64,000 bases of DNA, from positions 806,001 to 870,000 of the forward strand of contig CM072886.1 of NCBI GenBank assembly GCA_037013685.1, given 5' to 3'. Source of the DNA: Acridotheres tristis (Eukaryota; Chordata; Aves; Passeriformes; Sturnidae). The position numbers and the translations under genes are program-made. Positions 38,901 to 50,188 of the stretch are shown one piece after another. The notes below the pieces were generated by a model. It had not been told where the DNA came from, made no database searches, and worked only from the letters and a program-made list of their open reading frames with translations. How positions within the stretch are numbered: the stretch's first letter is position 1; each line of letters opens with the position of its first letter.

Positions 38901-39590
38901 ACCAAAAGCAAATCAGCTCGAGTCACATCAAACCAGTGCTAATGCAGATATACATCCCTATAAATCCACTCATTCACCAATTACACCCATGCAAGCTCCT
39001 AAAAGGGTCACTTCAGGACAAATATGTAATCCCCAATGTGACACTTGATCCTATTGCCCTACATGCTCTGTCCAAATCCCAATGCAAAAAAAAAAAAAAT
39101 AGTACGTTTTACCTAAAAAAAAAACCCAATTAAAGAAAATCCAGCCCTCAGAACTCAAGACAGAAATATCCTTTAATTCTCATGTCATAAATGCTTAAAG
39201 AGGTTCAAATACAGACTAAGGAAAAGAATATGTATGCTTGAAGCATGAAGATATCGTGGAAAAATTAACCCTGTGGATTACATACGTTGTAGTTTCATAT
39301 ATAAATGCAAATTTGTGATAGCAAACACAGCTTGAGGCACCCAGAGCACGCTCCAGTCCCAGCACGGTGGTGTCACACGGACATGAGGACCATGTGCCAA
39401 TCCCACAGCACAGCATCCCAAAAGGATTCAGTGCAGGGCTCGGCCTCAGTGGCATCCCCAGGGTGTGTCCCTTCCTCCTGCACATGGGGCTGGAACCGAT
39501 TTCCACTCTGGGAGTCACACCCTGCAAACCTGGGCAGGAGCAACACACTGAAACCACCCAGAGCAGCTGCTGAGCTGAGCAAACATCGCC
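35981..39590. other. Repeat-poor block of MAP4 intron 1
   Basis: About 3.6 kb without a recognisable CR1 copy. The part 36.0-37.0 kb is AT-rich and free of low-complexity runs except short A/T tracts. A G-run cluster (about 37453-37482) is the only compositional oddity. No exon is recognised. Confidence 0.55.
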
Positions 39591-39681
39591 AGAGCCCAGA
39601 ATCCAGAGCCCAGAGCCCAGAGCCCAGAGCCCAGAGCCCAGAGCCCAGAACCCAGAGCCCAGAGCCCAGAACCCAGAGCCC
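39591..39681. repeat. 7-bp CAGAGCC repeat, about 13 units
   Basis: CAGAGCC/CAGAACC/CAGAATC units run directly into the 3' end of the minus-strand CR1 copy at 39682-40065. Read on the minus strand it is GGCTCTG or GGTTCTG, placed where CR1 normally carries its short terminal repeat. Confidence 0.9.
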
Positions 39682-40065
39682 GGCACGGTTTGGGTTGGAA
39701 GGGACCTTAAAGCCCATCCAGTGCCATCCCTGACCCAGCAGGGACACCTCCCACTGTCCCAATGTCCAACCTGGCCTTGGGCACTGCCAGGGATCCAGGG
39801 GCAGCCTCAGCTTCTTTGGGAATTCCATCCCAGCCCCTCCCCACCTTCCCAGGGAACAATCCCATCCCAATATCCCATTCCTGTGTCCTGTGTCCCTCCA
39901 TCCTTGTCCCCAATCCCTCTCCAGCTCTCCTGGAGCCCCTCCAGGCCCTGCCAGGGGCTCTGAGCTCTCCCTGGAGCCTTCTCCTCTCCAGGGGAACATT
40001 CCCAGCCCTGCCAGGCTTGGCTCCCAGCAGAGCTGCTCCACCCTCGGATCCCCCGGTGTCCCCTC
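39682..40065 (-). mobile_element. CR1 LINE fragment, ggaattcc subfamily
   Basis: Antisense from cacggtttgggttggaaggg through gccagggatccaggggcagc and ccagctctcctggagcccct to gagctgctccaccctcggat. The 7-bp CAGAGCC array abuts its 3' end. Confidence 0.92.
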
Positions 40066-40639
40066 TGAGCTCTCTCTCCCTGGGCCCAGGGCTGGGGGCT
40101 GCACTCACAGTTATGAAATCAACACTTCAGAGCCTGTGCATCCAGAACATCCCAGTGGGAATCCAGCACAAGCTATTTCATTTACTGCTGCTTATTTCCA
40201 TCACTTAAATCCACAGCTCCTGCTAAGTAAGAAGTGGGAATGATGCACCCATGAACATCCAGAAGCCTTTTGCTAATGGCTCCGATTTATGACTTAGAAC
40301 AGAAACGATTCACTCCCACCACAAGAGTCCAAAGGAAGGAAGAGAGGGTGACTCAGTTCTTTGTTTCATTCTTAGCCTCCCCTGTCTGCAGAACCTCATT
40401 CAGAGCCTCTGCTGGAGCTGCCTGGGGATTTTTGTCTTTGCTCTCCCAGTTTGGAAGCTTCCCATTACCTAATTAACAACAGTGAAAGTATCCACGGACA
40501 GCAGAAAAACTTCTGAGATTCTTTAAAATCAGTGCAGATAAGTAAAGGAGCATTTGTTAACAGAGCACTACACTTAATAAAGCTGCAGCAGAGAAACGGC
40601 TGAAATCGAGAGGTTAAACACAGAAAAAACCCCAAAATC

Positions 40640-40770
40640 CCCCATTCCTGGAAGTGTTCCAGGCCAGGCTGAACAGGGCTTGGAGCACCCTGGGACACTC
40701 AAGGTGTCCCTGCCCATGGCAGGGGGTGGAATGAGATGATCTTCCAACCCACATCATCCTGGGATTCCAG
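40640..40770 (+). mobile_element. Short CR1 3' end
   Basis: aagtgttccaggccaggctg, then tgtccctgcccatggcaggg and a tail cttccaacccacatcatcct plus gggattcc. Confidence 0.85.
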
Positions 40771-41487
40771 GCAAAATTAACATTCCAAATTCAGTGCTGC
40801 TGTGCTTGGTGTTCACACCATTTCAGTGCACCAGAAAGGGAACCTGGGTGCAGACAGCAATCAGGGTACAGGAAGAAATCAGCACTTGGAACTGCTATAA
40901 ACAGCACCAACAATCACATCTAAAAACACTTTCTTTAAGCTGCTGGTTACAACTGGGTTTTCTCAGTATGCCCAACAGCATTTCATATCCATTACAAATT
41001 ATTAAAATGATTTGGAAATATAATTTCTGCTATCAGCATATCATTGCTGATTTTCTCCTCAAGCGTGGATCAAGCTGCACTTACCCACAGGGAAAGGAGC
41101 ACATGAACTTCCTGAGCAGATGTCACTGCCAGGAGCACCTCCCAGGCCATGGGGACCTTCAGCCTCAGCCAGGAACTCCTTTCACCACAGCTCACCTCTT
41201 CCTCTCCGTGTGTCTGAAACCCAGGCAAATCTGAACTACTGACAGTCAGGTGCTTAAAAATGCCCAGTGCTTTCCAGAGGGGATTACAGGAAAACTGTCA
41301 GCGAAGCACAACTTTCAGATTTCCATTTGCATCCTGCTCATAGCAGTTCCAAGTGTTGAATTCCTGCTCTTTCCTCACTGCTGTGTGCACTCAGGTTCCC
41401 TTCCTGCTGAGTTGGAACGGAGTTAACACCAAACACAGCAACATTCAGTTTGGATTTGGGGTCTGGAGCATTTCCTACACGAGGGGA

Positions 41488-41602
41488 GACTGCAGGAGAA
41501 ATCTCCCCCACGGGATGCTGCTGGTCCTGCTCAGCCCAGCTTTCCCAGCATCTCCCAAAAACCTGCTCCAAAGGACACCCACCCTTTGTTCTGCAGATGA
41601 AG
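41488..41602 (+). repeat. Unclassified interspersed repeat, copy A
   Basis: Shares about 115 bp with 44455-44572, including an exact core (cctgctccaaaggacaccca and onwards to ttgttct). The rest differs by scattered changes, so it is older than the 201-bp repeat it adjoins. The family is not recognised; it may be an LTR fragment or a CR1 part. Confidence 0.75.
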
Positions 41603-41604
41603 CA

Positions 41605-41850
41605 GTGCTGAGGATGGTGCCAGTGACAGGACGAGGAGCAGCGAGCACAAACCCAACCACAACAAATTGCAGCTCAGCAGGAGGAAGGAAAAGCCTCTTT
41701 CCACGGAGGGGCAGAGCCCTGGAGCAGCTGCCCTGGAGTGTCCCTGTCTGGAGACATCCCAAACCCCCCTGGACACATCCCTGTGTCACCTGCTCCAGGT
41801 GACCCTGCCTGGGTCATCTCCTTTTAACTCCAATCATTCTGGGATCCAGG
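41605..41850 (+). mobile_element. CR1 LINE fragment (ORF2 tail region)
   Basis: Holds copy 2 of the 201-bp repeat and then ctccttttaactccaatcat plus tctgggatcc, a diverged CR1 terminus. It is truncated at its 5' side by the junction at 41605-41620. Confidence 0.72.
41621..41821 (+). repeat. 201-bp direct repeat, copy 2 (CR1-type)
   Basis: Partner of 21164-21364, 20.5 kb away in the same orientation. Compared with copy 1 it lacks 11 bases (gctctgctcag) just upstream, and it is then joined to an unrelated repeat (41488-41602). Confidence 0.92.
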
Positions 41851-42299
41851 TGTGCCTGGCAGCCTAAACCTTTGGCTGAGTTTCATTGGAAAGGTTTTTC
41901 ACCCCTAACTCTTACTCATCCCACTGACATTCCCCCATCACATTTTCCCCAGTCAAGCCAGTGTGATGAATGCTTGGCATCCCCTTCTCCAAGCACTTGT
42001 TTCTACTTCCCCTTTAACAGAATCGATGCAGCTTCTAAAATTAGTTGTAGAAATCCTCCTGAGCACCAACCCATTTCTCACTGCCCCATTTCACTGCACT
42101 GAACTTCTGGCACAACAACCTGATAGAAACCATGAAGTAGAGGAGAGCTGGAACCTCAAACGAGTTGTTAGAGAAAATAAAGTCATAATATGGAAACAAA
42201 GCCTCAGTATCAACTCCTGGAAGGACAAACTGCCAAAGTATCTCCAGCCAAGAGTCAACACACCACAGTCCCTGCAAGAAACATGTGGGAGGAGGGAGA

Positions 42300-45200
42300 A
42301 ATAAGAGCAGGTAAAAGCACCTGGATGTTTCTCTGCCCCTTCCAGACGGTTTTAAGCACTTCACAAACATCATTTAAGCTCCATGGAGATATTTGCCCCA
42401 ATCCTCAGTGGGAGAGCTGAGGGTTTCCACTCCCAAGAATTAATTGAGCTCCAGCACTTCGGGAGTCACAACTCCAGAGTATGTAAACACACTTTGAAAT
42501 GGCTCTGATAAATGCTCCCATAGTTTTACTTTGTTTAGTGCAAGTGTCAACACCCGAAATCCAGCTGAAAAACAGCTTTTGGGGGATGATGTAGCTCTAA
42601 TACAATTTTACAAAAGACAGTGACTCACTCCCAGGCGGGAATGTGTTCGAAGTGTATGACCTAATGCTCAGAGACCTTTGCTTTTCCAAAAAGGTCCCGT
42701 TTGAATATGCACCGTATCTCCCCAACCAGTGAAGTTGGTAAAAAAGTTTTTGCACGCAGGAATTTACACAATTATCTCATTTTTCTTTTTTTTTTTCCAT
42801 TTCTAGTCAAAATCCAACCAGCTGATCTGAAGTTTCCCTAACCTCATTTTCAGCCTTGTCATTCCCTACCATCCCATCCCTGGACTTGTTCTCCAGCCCA
42901 CTGAGCCCTGTCCCAAGGTGCCAGCCAGCACGATTTGCTCCTCAGCACCCAGGGATGGAAATATTGAAATTCAAGTGTTAGGACACACCAGACACGGAAC
43001 ATGAACCCTGAGCAGGACAAGCCTCCTCCATGCTCAGCTGGATTCCCCACAGTCCTGCTGAGGCTCCTCCAGCTGTGAAGGGCTGATTTTTCACGTGTTC
43101 TGTTCAGGCAGCAGCTGGGCAGCTTTCTGAGGAACTTTGTCCCAACACACAGCCCAGAATCCTGGGATCCATTTACAATTCCCAGCCTCGCTGCTGCTCA
43201 CACTTGCAAACACCCCAAATAAAAATGGGAGAAGTGTAGGAGGGAAATGGGAGTGAGTGACACAAGCTAATCAGGATTTTAATCAGGCTAATGGATGTGA
43301 TTAACTGCATACTTCTCCCAGCAGCTCCTCGGAGTAGCCTGATAGCCAGCACGGAGCTGGGGCAAAGTGCTCATCCCACGTTAATCCTACACCATGTGTG
43401 TCACATCACCTGCTCAGGGATACACCTGGTGCTTAACCTTCCTCCCACCCACACAGCCACCCTTCCACCCTGCCAGCACACTCATTCTGGGCAGGGGACA
43501 CGGTGTTTGTCCGTGCTAAACTCTTTAGAGCAGCTCCAGGAGCCTGGAAATCCAGCCTTGGCAAAGGAAAGCTAATCCAGGCCCTAGTGCGTTACACAAA
43601 GCTCCCTCGATAATGCAACTACAACTCTTGTTTTTGTTTGCCACTTTTGTTCCAATCACAGGGACACTGTGAGCTTTATCTCACTGCTGGTATCTTGCTA
43701 CTCCCCTGAGGAACGACCAATTCAGCAGTTGCCACTCTACCCAAGCAAAGTTCTAAGAGGCAGGGAGGAAAACAAGGCAAGGATTAAAAGAGCAGCAAGG
43801 AGCAGCCTTTTCTAAGAGAAAGGGAAGAAATCAGCCCCTTCCCTCCCTGTCTCCAGGGGAGCACAGAATAAACAACCCAGCACCCTCCCACCTTCCAGCA
43901 GACATTTCCAGGGAACAATGTGCATTATGGAGTTGGAATACACCATCATTTCCAAGTACAGCCATTTTTATCCACGGAGTAACTCACACTTCCCATGAAC
44001 TCCGTGTCTCCCGTGTTTCCTACAGCAACAACTGCAGAAAGTTTTGCTCTCCAGCGTTCCAAAATATGGGCTCTTATGGCAACATCCAAAATGAGTGACT
44101 TACTCGGAGGAGTCCAAGACTGATCTTGTCTGGGGAAAATCCTCAGCACTATCCTGATGACATTTTTCAGAGTGCCAGAGCATCACACCAATGTCTGTTC
44201 ATAATCCTTCAGGGTCAGATCTCCCAATAATTTCAAATATATTTAAAATGGAATAATTTCTAATGTAATATTAAGAAGCCTCCTCAGGAACAACACAAGA
44301 CACCAGTATCAGCCACAAGTATTTCATTCTCCTCATTACCAAGTTAAAATCTGCATAACATCTACAGCAACTGATTTCACTGACCTTTTCTTCCCACCAG
44401 AAATTCCTTCCCAATTGCAGAACACTGAGCCACGGGATTGGTTTCTGAGCTGGAGGAGGAAAAATCCCCCCACAGGATGCAGGGTTCTTACCTGCTCTGC
44501 TCAGCACAGCTTTTCCAGCATGTCCCAAGAGCCTGCTCCAAAGGACACCCACCCTTTGTTCTGGAGATGAACACTGTGCAGATGATGAGGCTCAAGGCTC
44601 CAGCTCTCTGCCACCCTCCCACGTGCTGTAATCACAGACCCCTGGCTTCTCTGATCTACAGCTGACTATCATTTCATTTGCCTTCAAGGAGGAAAAAAAA
44701 AAAAGGCACAGAAATAATCAGTTAGTTGCTGTTAAAGCACGAGGAAGCTGTGGACACAGACATTTGACTAAGCAAGAGATTCATCTGTTTTATTTGGGAC
44801 AGGAAGCACCAACACGGAGTTCCAGGAAATAACTCTGCCTTTCACAGCACTATCAGCTTCTTCAATTTGCCTTTGAAACTCCACAAGTACCTACACTAAT
44901 TATAATTTTGTTGTCTGCAATCTGACACGATGAGTAACACGCCTTGAACTCCTCATTCTAAGCAGAAGAGACGGGAATTTTATCTTCCAATCTGCGTCTG
45001 GCCTAGCAAAATCAATTATTTGGGGTTTTTCTGGACCAAACCAAGGTATAGTCACACATTATTTCGCTTTCAAGTAACCATCACTTTCATTTGTATTGCA
45101 AGTAGCTGGAATTCATCCTGACAGACTTAAACCCTGTCTGACCAGTGGTTTCCCTGAGTCATAAGTTTGGTGAAGGCCAGAATTTGGAAGCTTGCACATC

Positions 45201-47420
45201 AAGACACAGTGGAGAGAGACAAATGCAGCCCAAGTACTGAGTGATGGGGACATCACTGGCTCAACAAACAGCAGCTGAGTTTAAGCCCGAGGTACACAAG
45301 AGCAAGAACATGCAAGGGGTGTAAAACCAGACCTGAACTCTGCAAGAGCTCAGAGCAGACTGAATGGCTCAGATTCATTTAATTTCTAGGGAAGAGAGGC
45401 AACCACTAAAATACTACAGGGGTTGGGACCTCAAATATAATTACAGCTCCATTTGCTGCAATTCCAGCTGTGTCAGCCCTTTTACCAGCAGGAATACGTA
45501 ATTCATTTGGTTCAGCTGAGCACTCCTCAGACTTCACATAACGAGCTTAAGGCTGGAAATCCACTCCTGCCCCAGCCTCCACTCAGCCTCACCTTCTGCC
45601 CCTCCAAAAGCCCAATTTGCTTCTGTTCTCACTGTTGCTCAGGCTGCTGGAGGTGTGGGGGTGTTTAATACCATCACAGAATAGTTTGGGCAATCCTGTG
45701 CTATTTAAAACCTTGTCTTAAACTACTGGGTGTCTCTGGGAGGGAACAAACGAGTGCACAGAACCCAAATACTTCACAATGAGCACTTCCACCTATAAAT
45801 GACACTTATCAGCACACCCTGCTCCCAGAGTAAGCCCAGTTCACTTCCAGCAGTGTCTGGGAGCCTGTGGTGTGATTATTCCCCCCGGCCACTCCAGTGC
45901 TCACCCAAACAGGGCTGCACTCATCATTTACCACAGCACTCACAGCCTTCAAAGCTCCCCACACACAAATCAGGCAAATTGTTATAGCAGATCTCCAGAT
46001 ATCCTGGCAGGGCGAGGTGCTGCAGCTGTCCCACAGCGTCCCCCTGTCCAGGAGCCTGCCTGGGATCAGTGGCCAGCACAGGCACAGTGCCTGGCACAGC
46101 CCTGGCTTTGCAGGAACAAGCTGATAAAGTCAGGATCCGCTGCCATAAGTGTCCTCCAGCAGCCTCCCCGTTTGTTCTTTAAGGACAGGAGTGACACAAT
46201 CCTCTCCTAATATCAGCTGAGGGCTCAGGGGGAACCAGGGGTGACCCACAAACTGTACCCATGGCAACACTGGGCTCTAGCTGAGCTGCCTGGGCTGGCA
46301 TCTTCAAACCACTGACACTTCTTTGTATTATCTGCTCTTTCCCTGATGTCATTTCTGCAGAGACACATGAAAACAGATTTAATAATATCCACGGCCTTCA
46401 GCTTCAGAGTCAACAATCACAGTCACAAACAGATCAGCTATTCTGCCTTCAAGCTTATTATTTGTCACTAACATGTAATTATTACCAAACAAACAAAAGA
46501 CACAGGATATTGCTGCTGTTGCAACAGCAAGTAAGTTCAGCTCTTTTTCAAACTGAAAAAGCCCATCTCTTCTGATGCAAGAAGGCACAAAAGAATAAAA
46601 CCTTAAAAACTCAAAAAGAGCCCATGAATCTTCTAAAATGCATCTGGAAGGATAATCAGAAATTTCATCGGTTCTTGCAAAGAAAAACAAACAAAAACCC
46701 ATAAAGTAAATTTGACAGACAGGTCTGTCCAGCCAACGTCACCTTTATCATAACTACTGTCAACCTGAACGATTTCCAGTTACAATGTCTCCTTCTCAAA
46801 TAAAGGAGGAGTTAATCAAGCTGCAACAGCACCTTATACATCCAATACCAGCAAAACATACCCCATGGGACATCAGGCCCTGGCAAGGAGAAAAGGAGCT
46901 TTAGAGTTGTGAAACTCCAGTGCAGTCCTGTCCCTTGAGTTTACAAAATGAAGCCCGAGCAGCATCACACGCAGAGCAGGAGGAGGCCCCGAGCAAGGCT
47001 TGGTGCTCCACACTGAAACACGGAGCAGGACTCGCACGGCTATTGTATTATTGTATTATTCAAGAAGCCTTTCAGCTGCAATTGTAAGCTGGGAAGAACA
47101 TGGTTCACTGAATAGATGATTCCAGCTTTAAAAACAAACAAAAACTTTTTGAAAAACTCTACAATCAATGGGTTGATCTGCTAAATCCATAGAGGAATCA
47201 AGGGAAGGAATAAGCGAGGGAACAACCAAGTAAGAGAGAACAAGAACCACCTACAGAAAAGAGAACTGAACATCACAAATCAGGTTCGGTATATTCACAG
47301 CCCAGGCTTTTAACACACCCATACTACCAGGATACACTGAGAAGCAGCATTTTGCAGCAGAACAGCATCTGCAGAACCCAAAACTTCACCGCCTTGAGCT
47401 TCCACTGATTTAACAGCAAC
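42300..47420. other. Largest repeat-poor block, upstream part of MAP4 intron 1
   Basis: About 5 kb next to the promoter with only one short unclassified repeat (44.5 kb). Parts such as 42480-42780 and 44870-45130 have a mixed, non-repetitive composition with TAATTATAATT-like homeodomain-type sites. This is where intronic enhancers would be sought. No coding exon is supported. Confidence 0.45.
44455..44572 (+). repeat. Unclassified interspersed repeat, copy B
   Basis: Diverged direct copy of 41488-41602, 3 kb away. Both begin with a purine-rich lead (gaggaggaaaaatcccccca here) and end near the ttctg(c/g)agatga motif. Confidence 0.75.
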
Positions 47421-48170
47421 TCTGCATCGCGCCGTGGCGAATGTTTGTTTAATTGTGTTTAATTCCCGCCGGTCCCGGGCCGGCCGTGCTCTGCAGGAGA
47501 AGTTTGCTCATGCCGAAAGCGGGCCGGCCGCGCGTTGTGCGCTGCGATGACTGAGCAGAGGCCTGGAGCTGGCGCATCCCCGGCCCGCCACACCCAGCGC
47601 TCGGAGCCGCGCTCTGCCCGTGCCCACGGTCACCCCGCGCCCCGCTGCGAGCCCGCCGCCGGCCTTATAAAGCCGGGAATACGAGGGGATCCAACGGCAG
47701 CAGAGCGGGGAAGGACGGGGCCACACCGCGGCACAGAAAGTTTCGAGCCGTCCCAAGGAGAAGTGTGGGAGTGCTGCGTCGCCCTTGAGAGAAACCCGCG
47801 GCTCGCTGCGCCCGGATCTGAAGGGACCCTACGGGAGCAGCGCCGGGGAACGCCGGGGGCTCCCGAACCCCCCGGAGCCAGCCCAGCCCCGGCCCCCGAG
47901 TAACAAAGCCGCGCCCCGGCAGCGCCCGCTCCCTCCGCCGGCTCCCCCGGGAGATGCTCGGGGATGCTGCGGGCGCTCCCTGCGCGGCTCCCGAGCCCCG
48001 CCGCCCCCGCCACCTCCCCTCCCGGCCCGGCCAGGCCGGCCCCGACCCCCCGGACACCGGAGCGCCCGCTCGGCCCGGGCCGCCCCTCCGCCGTGTCGGA
48101 GGGCGCCGCGGCCGCAGCGCGGTGTCCCCGTGCCCCGTCGCCGGGCGCAGCCCCCTCCCCGCGGCCTTAC

Positions 48171-48300
48171 CGAGCGGCGGGGGCGCGGGGCAGCGCCGGG
48201 ACAGAGGCGCCTGGCGAGTGTCGCTGTCCCCGGAGGGCCCGGCGGGAGGAGGAGCGGAGAGCGGAGCCGCGCTGGCCGCGCGCCGAGCGCACTACCCTGC
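48171..48300 (-). other. MAP4: Candidate MAP4 non-coding exon 1 (5' UTR)
   Basis: On the minus strand the sequence cgctcg is followed by GTAAGG at 48170, the best splice donor in the CpG island. The exon would run from a start site somewhere near 48230-48300 to 48171 and contains no clear ORF start that fits MAP4, in agreement with the ATG lying in the next exon. The 5' end is a guess based on the position of the CCAAT boxes at 48332 and 48363. An alternative promoter or additional 5' exons cannot be excluded. Confidence 0.55.
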
Positions 48301-48331
48301 TGGCAGACGGGGCGGGGCCGGCGCCGCTCAG

Positions 48332-48367
48332 CCAATCAGCGCCGCGCCGCGCCCGGCAGCGACCAAT
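48332..48367. promoter_or_regulatory. Paired CCAAT boxes (NF-Y type), 31 bp apart
   Basis: Two CCAATCAG motifs lie at 48332-48339 and 48363-48370, exactly 31 bp start to start, about three helical turns. Pairs of CCAAT boxes with spacing near 31-33 bp are a known hallmark of NF-Y-driven cell-cycle promoters. They lie upstream of the candidate minus-strand MAP4 exon 1. Confidence 0.55.
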
Positions 48368-48854
48368 CAGCGGCAGCGCGGGCGGCGCGCGGCCGCGCGG
48401 GGCGGAGGCGGCGCTGCGGTGAACGGGCAGAGGGGTTGGGTGCGGCGCGGGGCGGGGCCGGGGCGGGGCCTGCGGAGGGGGCGGGACCAAGGGCGGTGAT
48501 GGAGGACGGGACGGGGCTGAGGGCGGCAAGAGCTGAGGGGAACAAGGCGGGCCCATGCTTGGGAAGGAAAGGAGGGTGTTTAAAGGAGGAGAGGAAAGCC
48601 TGGGAGCGTGTGCGGTACAGAACTCGTGGCCGTGGAGGAGCTGAAGGACGCTGTGATAAAGCAGTGCCCAGGGACAGATGGAGCGCCCAGCCGCCCCTCC
48701 AGGTGGCCGAACAGCAGGGACCACTCGTGCTGCTGCTCTTAATCCTCCGTGGCCCTTCTGGGGCCAACCCTCTGCTCGTGCAGGAGGAGAGCAGGAAAAC
48801 AGGATAAAGGCAGGACGGTGAGGGATGAAAGGAAATGTTTTTACAGCACGCCCA

Positions 48855-49430
48855 GCTGCAGAGTCACAGAATCTCAGACTGGCTTGGGTTTAGAGGGACC
48901 TTAAGGATCATCCAGTGCCACCCCTGCCATGACAAGGACACCCTCCACTGTCCCAGGCTGCTCCAAGCCCTGTCCAGCCTGGCCTTGGGCAGTGCCAGGG
49001 ATCCAGGGGCAGCCACAGCTTCTCTGGGCACACTGTGCCAGGGCCTGCCCACTCTCACAGCCAAGAATTTCTTCCTAATAACCATTCTAAATCTCCCCTC
49101 CTTCAGCTCAAAGCCATTCCGTGTGTGCTGTCCCTCCATGCCTTGTCCCCAGTCCCTCTCCAGCTCTCCTGGAGCCCTTTTAGGCCCTGGAGCTCCCTGA
49201 GGTCTGCACTGGGACACTGAGCCAGTGACCACAATGAGAGTGTGACCACCCAGCCCTTCCTTATCCACCGAGAGTGCTCCATCCATGCAATCCCTGTCTC
49301 CCCAGTTTGGACGCGAGGATGTCGTGTGGGACACAGTCAAACACTGCACCGGTCACTGTTCCCTCATCCACCATCACTGTAACCTCCATTTTTGCCCTCA
49401 GTGAAACCATTTCCATGCTGAAATTCCCTG
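48855..49430 (-). mobile_element. CR1 LINE fragment with reverse-transcriptase remnant
   Basis: 48855-49200 is the antisense CR1 tail (gtttagagggaccttaagga and onwards). About 49265-49400 on the minus strand encodes a piece like FDCVPHDILASKLGRQGLHGW, which resembles the CR1 reverse-transcriptase segment that normally reads FDTV.HDIL.SKL. The sequence between the two is deleted. This is the only part of the window where I see RT-domain coding traces. Confidence 0.8.
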
Positions 49431-50126
49431 GGACGAGCACGAGGTGACTTGGGGCAGTGACAGCGGCCACACGGGAGGGACATTCAGCCTCATTCTTCAT
49501 GGAGAAACCATTACAGTGTATTTTGGGAGTTCACCCGGGCAGCAGGGAGGGAGGGGCACCGTCCCCTGGCTGTTTACTCCTGTATGGCCCCGAGGGCTCT
49601 GTGTCACCCATCTGCCCAGAGGGAGCTACTAAATCATGAAAATATGGGACACGCTGGCCTGCCAGATAAGAAAATCAAAGAGTGGTGACTAAATTAAAAC
49701 AAAAATGGGTGTGTCTCATGTCTGGTCACTGGAGGCAGGAAACACCCTTGGCATGAGGTGTGGGAGGGGGCACACCCCATGCAGGCAGGGTTAAGCTGCA
49801 CCTTCTGCCCACCTCTCTCCCAGCCTCCCAAGCCTGGGTACCTGTCCAGGGCCAAAGCTGGTAAGGGGGAAATCCGTGTCCTGATGAAAGGCAGATCCAC
49901 AACAACTGCTTGTACCATGTGCTATTTTTAAGCTCCAAGATAAAATAGCACCCTGATGGCTTTCTTTGGGACGGCCGGGTTTGAATTTCAGGGCCGTCCC
50001 CGCCTACCCTGATCATCAGACGTTTAAAGATCCCACTCTCTTTACCAAATCCACCTCATTTCCCCTCTGCCTGTCTCCAAGACAGGGTGCACCCTGGTCC
50101 TAGAGCACGACAGTGGAACAGACTCA

Positions 50127-50188
50127 GTAATACAACAAAAAGCAAGGGTTACATCACAATAATACAACAAAAAGTTGTGGGTTACATC
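50127..50188. repeat. Two-copy tandem duplication, about 31-33 bp
   Basis: The string aatacaacaaaaag followed a few bases later by gggttacatca occurs twice in succession. It is a small local duplication in intergenic DNA. Confidence 0.75.

Larger units (their letters stand above)
3169..48170 (-). other. MAP4: MAP4 intron 1, about 45 kb
   Basis: Bounded by the candidate exon 1 donor (GTAAGG starting at 48170) and the exon 2 acceptor (3170-3169). A very long first intron separating a non-coding CpG-island exon from the ATG exon fits the known architecture of vertebrate MAP4. The intron holds about two dozen CR1 pieces, several tandem repeats and repeat-poor blocks. I see no nested gene. The length depends on exon 1 being correctly placed, which RNA data would settle. 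Confidence 0.7.
47450..48600 (-). promoter_or_regulatory. MAP4: CpG island, probable MAP4 promoter
   Basis: About 1.1 kb of very GC-rich, CpG-dense DNA, sharply different from the flanks. It contains GC boxes (for example several GGGGCGGGG runs at about 48310-48320 and 48447-48485), two CCAAT boxes on the plus strand (48332-48336 and 48363-48367) and a minus-strand splice donor at 48170. This is the expected form of a housekeeping promoter such as that of MAP4. CpG islands often fire in both directions, so a plus-strand transcript is possible, but I cannot name one. The long plus-strand ORF across the island is a GC-composition artefact. Confidence 0.8.

Noticed and set aside
46379..46702. 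107-codon minus-strand frame with varied composition
   Set aside because: I recognise no family, splice sites or start context; an open frame of this length is expected by chance in 45 kb of intron.
47785..48807. 340-codon plus-strand frame in the CpG island
   Set aside because: GC-rich islands rarely contain stop codons; the Arg/Pro/Ala-rich translation matches no protein that I recognise.
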